Source: Xanthobacter dioxanivorans
Lineage (GTDB): Bacteria; Pseudomonadota; Alphaproteobacteria; Rhizobiales; Xanthobacteraceae
Direction: 5' to 3'
Assembly (NCBI RefSeq): GCF_016807805.1
Contig: NZ_CP063362.1
Location: 5,374,501-5,438,500 of the forward strand
Length of the DNA stretch: 64,000 bases
Both the position numbers and the translations under genes were made by a program. The notes below the pieces were generated by a model, which did no database searches, was not told the DNA's origin, and was given only the letters and a program-made list of their open reading frames with translations. This document shows, piece after piece, positions 61,802 to 64,000 of the stretch (the stretch's first letter is position 1; each line of letters starts with the position of its first letter).

Positions 61802-62053
61802 CGTTTGTTCCTCCTTCGTTTTGCATTCTTGGGTGCATTCCGGGCTGGCGGTTCGCCACGGCGCAACGGACGTTACGTCACCGGCATGCTCCAGATCAAT
61901 TTCTCAAGATCGACCTCCGACCACCGCGCCGCGAACCTCGCCTGGGTGGGCGAACATAAGAGCCGTGAAGGATGATTGATCGCAGCGCCGCCCCTCGCGT
62001 CAAGCGTCATCGTTGAATGCAGAAGATGGCCTAATCAGCGCGGCGCCCGTGCT
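61802..62053. other. Intergenic region between lectin gene and oxidoreductase remnant
   Basis: Nothing coding is supported. It must hold the promoter of the lectin-deacylase genes (read leftward). No operator or terminator is obvious. Confidence 0.4.
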
Positions 62054-62311
62054 TCAGTTGGAGAGAACTTGCCGTCGCCTAGGCTTGACGACGACCTTGC
62101 CTTTTGACCGTCCGGTTTCGATGTTGGCCAACGCTTCATTGGTCGCTTCGAACGGGAAGATCCGATCCATGATCGGGCGAATGATCCCGGCTTCGATCAG
62201 CGATGTGATCTGGATCGACCGGGCCACACTTGGCAGAACTTTTCGGGCGATCGTCAGCGGGAAGCCGCTGACGATCAAGCTTGGCAAAGCCGCCAATATC
62301 CGGCGAATGGG
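62054..62311 (-). pseudogene. C-terminal remnant of a zinc/quinone-type alcohol dehydrogenase
   Basis: The minus-strand frame reads ILAALPSLIVSGFPLTIARK, then SLIEAGIIRPIMDRIFPFEATNEALANIETGRSKGKVVV. That is the characteristic end of medium-chain dehydrogenases (the I-D-R-x-F-P-x-x-x-x-x-E-A and G-x-x-x-G-K-V-V pattern). Only about the last 85 residues are present; upstream the frame runs into the end of the haem oxygenase gene on the same strand. It has no start codon of its own and must be a truncated fossil. Confidence 0.75.
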
Positions 62312-62318
62312 GACCACC

Positions 62319-62918
62319 TCAGCCGAAGGTGGCGACCACCAAGGCGTGGACGCGGGCAAAAGCGGCTTTCGCCCCCGCCGTGACCCGCGTTTCGTCGGCC
62401 TCCGACAGTTCCAGCCCATCGAGGGCTATGGTGAAGGTCTTCCAGTGGAGTCCCCGCCCCTGCGGTGCGGCGGCGAGGTGGCGGGCGCCGAAGGTCGCGG
62501 AGAGGCCGAGCCCTGCGGCCGCCTTCAGGAGAAAGGCCGCGCCGAGGTTCGAGCCTTCGGCCACGTAGAGCCAGCCGAGCGCGGTCGGAACGTCCGCCGG
62601 ATCCCCTTGGCGAAACACCGGCGCGCCTTCCGCCGGCGGCGGCTCCGTTCCGAGGTCTGCAAGATCCTGTTCGATCAGGCCGAAGCGGCGGCGGCCAGTG
62701 AGATCGGGCAAGAGGCGATCCAGCGCCGGATCGGAATAGAGCGCGTCGATCTCCCGATGGAAGGCGTGCTGCACCTTCAGGAAAAGGACGTAGCGCTCAC
62801 GGCTCGCGAACGGCTCGCCCGCCATGATCGTCTTGTCGAGGCGGTCGTGCGTGGTGTGGGTGAGGGCTTTCAGCCGGCTGGCGCGGTTGTCGGCGGGGCG
62901 GTCGAGGGCGATGGTCAT
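62319..62918 (-). CDS. Biliverdin-producing haem oxygenase
   Basis: A 199-aa haem oxygenase that opens the haem ring and frees iron. The probable proximal ligand is His24 (LKALTHTTHDRLDKTI), and the distal helix is GWLYVAEGSNLGAAFLLK. The whole length fits bacterial HemO/BphO-type proteins. It begins 36 bases after the stop of the receptor gene and is probably co-transcribed with it. No phytochrome gene is beside it, so a role in iron release from imported haem is more likely than bilin supply. Confidence 0.92.
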   Translation of the reverse strand: MTIALDRPADNRASRLKALTHTTHDRLDKTIMAGEPFASRERYVLFLKVQHAFHREIDALYSDPALDRLLPDLTGRRRFGLIEQDLADLGTEPPPAEGAPVFRQGDPADVPTALGWLYVAEGSNLGAAFLLKAAAGLGLSATFGARHLAAAPQGRGLHWKTFTIALDGLELSEADETRVTAGAKAAFARVHALVVATFG

Positions 62919-62954
62919 GGGATGATCCTCAATGGTTGAAAGAATTTCTCAGGC

Positions 62955-64000
62955 TCAGAAGCGGTAGTTCACGCCGATCTTCAAAAGCTGGAGGTCGGCA
63001 GAGTTGGATGCTTCGCGGCCATTGGAAATGGTCGAGGATCCGATGTAATTCGTGGTTTCGTACACCGGCCTTTCAACCAGATCGCAGAAGAGGCCTCCCC
63101 TGGTGGCACAGAGCGGTTCGCTGCGGACCACCCATTTGGTTCCGACCTGACGGGTGACCGAGTAGGATTTGGTGACGCCGGCGCGCGCGTCCTTGAACAG
63201 GAAGCTCTCGGAGCCGAAGGCAGAAAACAGGTACTCGGCCTTGATCGACCAATTGTCGGCGATGGCATATTCCGCGCCCCCGCCGATGGCGAGCCCGGTC
63301 CGCGTCCGCGCGGAAATCTCGGTGAAGAAGGGGGTCGTGCGGTTGCCTGCCGGTCTGGCCTCATAGGCGATATCCGACTGGTACTGGGTGCGCTCCTCCT
63401 CTTCCCTGAGGAAGGCGACGCCGGCGGTGCCGTACACCATGAGCTTGTCCCAGGCGTATCCGGCGCGCCCCCGCACGGTGGCGAACCAGTCGAAGGAATA
63501 GTCCGTGCTGGCCTGGAGCATGTTGGCATCCATGAGCAGCTGCGCCTCGGTGGCGAGGGCATTTTGGGTCTTGGACATGCGCGCCCAGCCGAAGTCTCCT
63601 TCGACGCCGAGGACGATGCCGTTCGAGAACTGGTAATTGTAGCCGGCCTGCGCGCCGCCGATGATGTTGGCCAGCGACAGGTCCGCCGATTCCGTCGCCG
63701 CGATGGCATTCGCGCTGCCGTCGAGAGGAGTGGTGGTGCCGGAGATCCCGCCGAAGCCGTAGCCCACGTTGGCGCCCAGATAGAGGCCTGTCCAGGGCAT
63801 GTTGCGCGCGCTCGCGGGCCGGCCGAAGGGCAGCCACGTCACCGGCTCGGAGCCCCCCAGCTTGGCGGTGAGGCTGCCCCGGATCACCCGGCCGGGGGCG
63901 GGCATGTCCGTATTGTTGATCGCATCCACATAGTAGGCGTCGAACAGGTTCTGCACGCCCACGTCGAGGGTCAGCGTGTCGTTGATCTTCCACTGGCCGA
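62955..64000 (-). CDS. TonB-dependent haem-type receptor C-terminus fused to Omp25-like beta-barrel (partial, runs off right edge)
   Basis: The frame is open to the window end, so the gene starts beyond 64000. The visible part begins WKINDTLTLDVGVQNLF, then DAYYVDAINNTDMPAPGRVIRGSLTAKLGG, the normal C-terminus of haem/haemoglobin TonB receptors. Without a stop it continues after a short linker (VTWLPFGRPASARNMP) into WTGLYLGANVGYGFGG and an eight-strand Omp25/RopB-type barrel (IIGGAQAGYNYQFSNGIVLGVEGDFGWA, GRAGYAWDKLMVYGTAGVAF, IGGGAEYAIADNWSIKAEYLF), ending LLKIGVNYRF. So one chain seems to carry two outer-membrane barrels. It leads into the haem oxygenase gene. Confidence 0.85.
   Translation of the reverse strand, partial: GQWKINDTLTLDVGVQNLFDAYYVDAINNTDMPAPGRVIRGSLTAKLGGSEPVTWLPFGRPASARNMPWTGLYLGANVGYGFGGISGTTTPLDGSANAIAATESADLSLANIIGGAQAGYNYQFSNGIVLGVEGDFGWARMSKTQNALATEAQLLMDANMLQASTDYSFDWFATVRGRAGYAWDKLMVYGTAGVAFLREEEERTQYQSDIAYEARPAGNRTTPFFTEISARTRTGLAIGGGAEYAIADNWSIKAEYLFSAFGSESFLFKDARAGVTKSYSVTRQVGTKWVVRSEPLCATRGGLFCDLVERPVYETTNYIGSSTISNGREASNSADLQLLKIGVNYRF

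Overview
The window is GC-rich, tightly packed chromosomal DNA from a Gram-negative bacterium. The porin at 28918-30387, the Omp25/RopB-like barrel at the right edge, the palindromic intergenic repeats and the Bradyrhizobium-type D-tartrate dehydratase all point to an alphaproteobacterium of the order Hyphomicrobiales, perhaps a Xanthobacteraceae relative. That placement is inference. I see no tRNA, rRNA or CRISPR array.

Left part (1-28.6 kb): the end of a paoB gene and a complete paoC (periplasmic aldehyde oxidoreductase), a strong hairpin, and a convergent RpiR-type regulator. Two siderophore-iron systems follow. Locus 1 (4190-10783) has a four-gene ABC importer divergent from a TonB-dependent receptor. 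Locus 2 (25504 down to 16887) reads as one operon: TonB receptor, ATPase, binding protein, fused FhuB-type permease, a siderophore-interacting reductase with an N-terminal DUF2218 region, and an ABC exporter. An AraC-type regulator (25818-26696) is divergent from locus 2, and direct repeats between them look like its operator. Between the loci lie a PAS-GGDEF protein, a DMT transporter, a J-domain protein, a HerA-like ATPase interrupted by a one-base frameshift, a dienelactone hydrolase and a small DUF6295-like protein. A Tat-type sulfatase follows the AraC gene.

Middle (28.9-46.1 kb): a porin with a textbook terminator, then a LysR gene heading a catabolic cluster: an alpha/beta hydrolase (frameshifted at its nucleophile motif), an aryl-acid AMP/CoA ligase, a salicylyl-CoA-5-hydroxylase-like flavoprotein, a maleate isomerase, a VOC-fold enzyme and a small protein. 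Together they suggest CoA-dependent breakdown of an aromatic acid ending in maleate and fumarate. On the opposite strand, a C45-type acyltransferase/hydrolase is joined to a complete Dpp/Opp-type importer.

Right part (46.1-64 kb): a membrane protein with an MFS carrier; an IS3-type transposase remnant; then a compositionally different block (48958-56304) with leuD, leuC, tarD, a LysR gene, an MFS carrier and a ketopantoate-reductase-like gene. Next comes a set of exported proteins: a 947-aa protein built of seven repeats, a Tat-exported aspartoacylase/M14-type deacylase and a lectin-fold protein. The window ends in a haem module: a truncated alcohol-dehydrogenase remnant, a haem oxygenase, and the C-terminus of a TonB receptor fused in frame to an Omp25-like barrel, running off the right edge.
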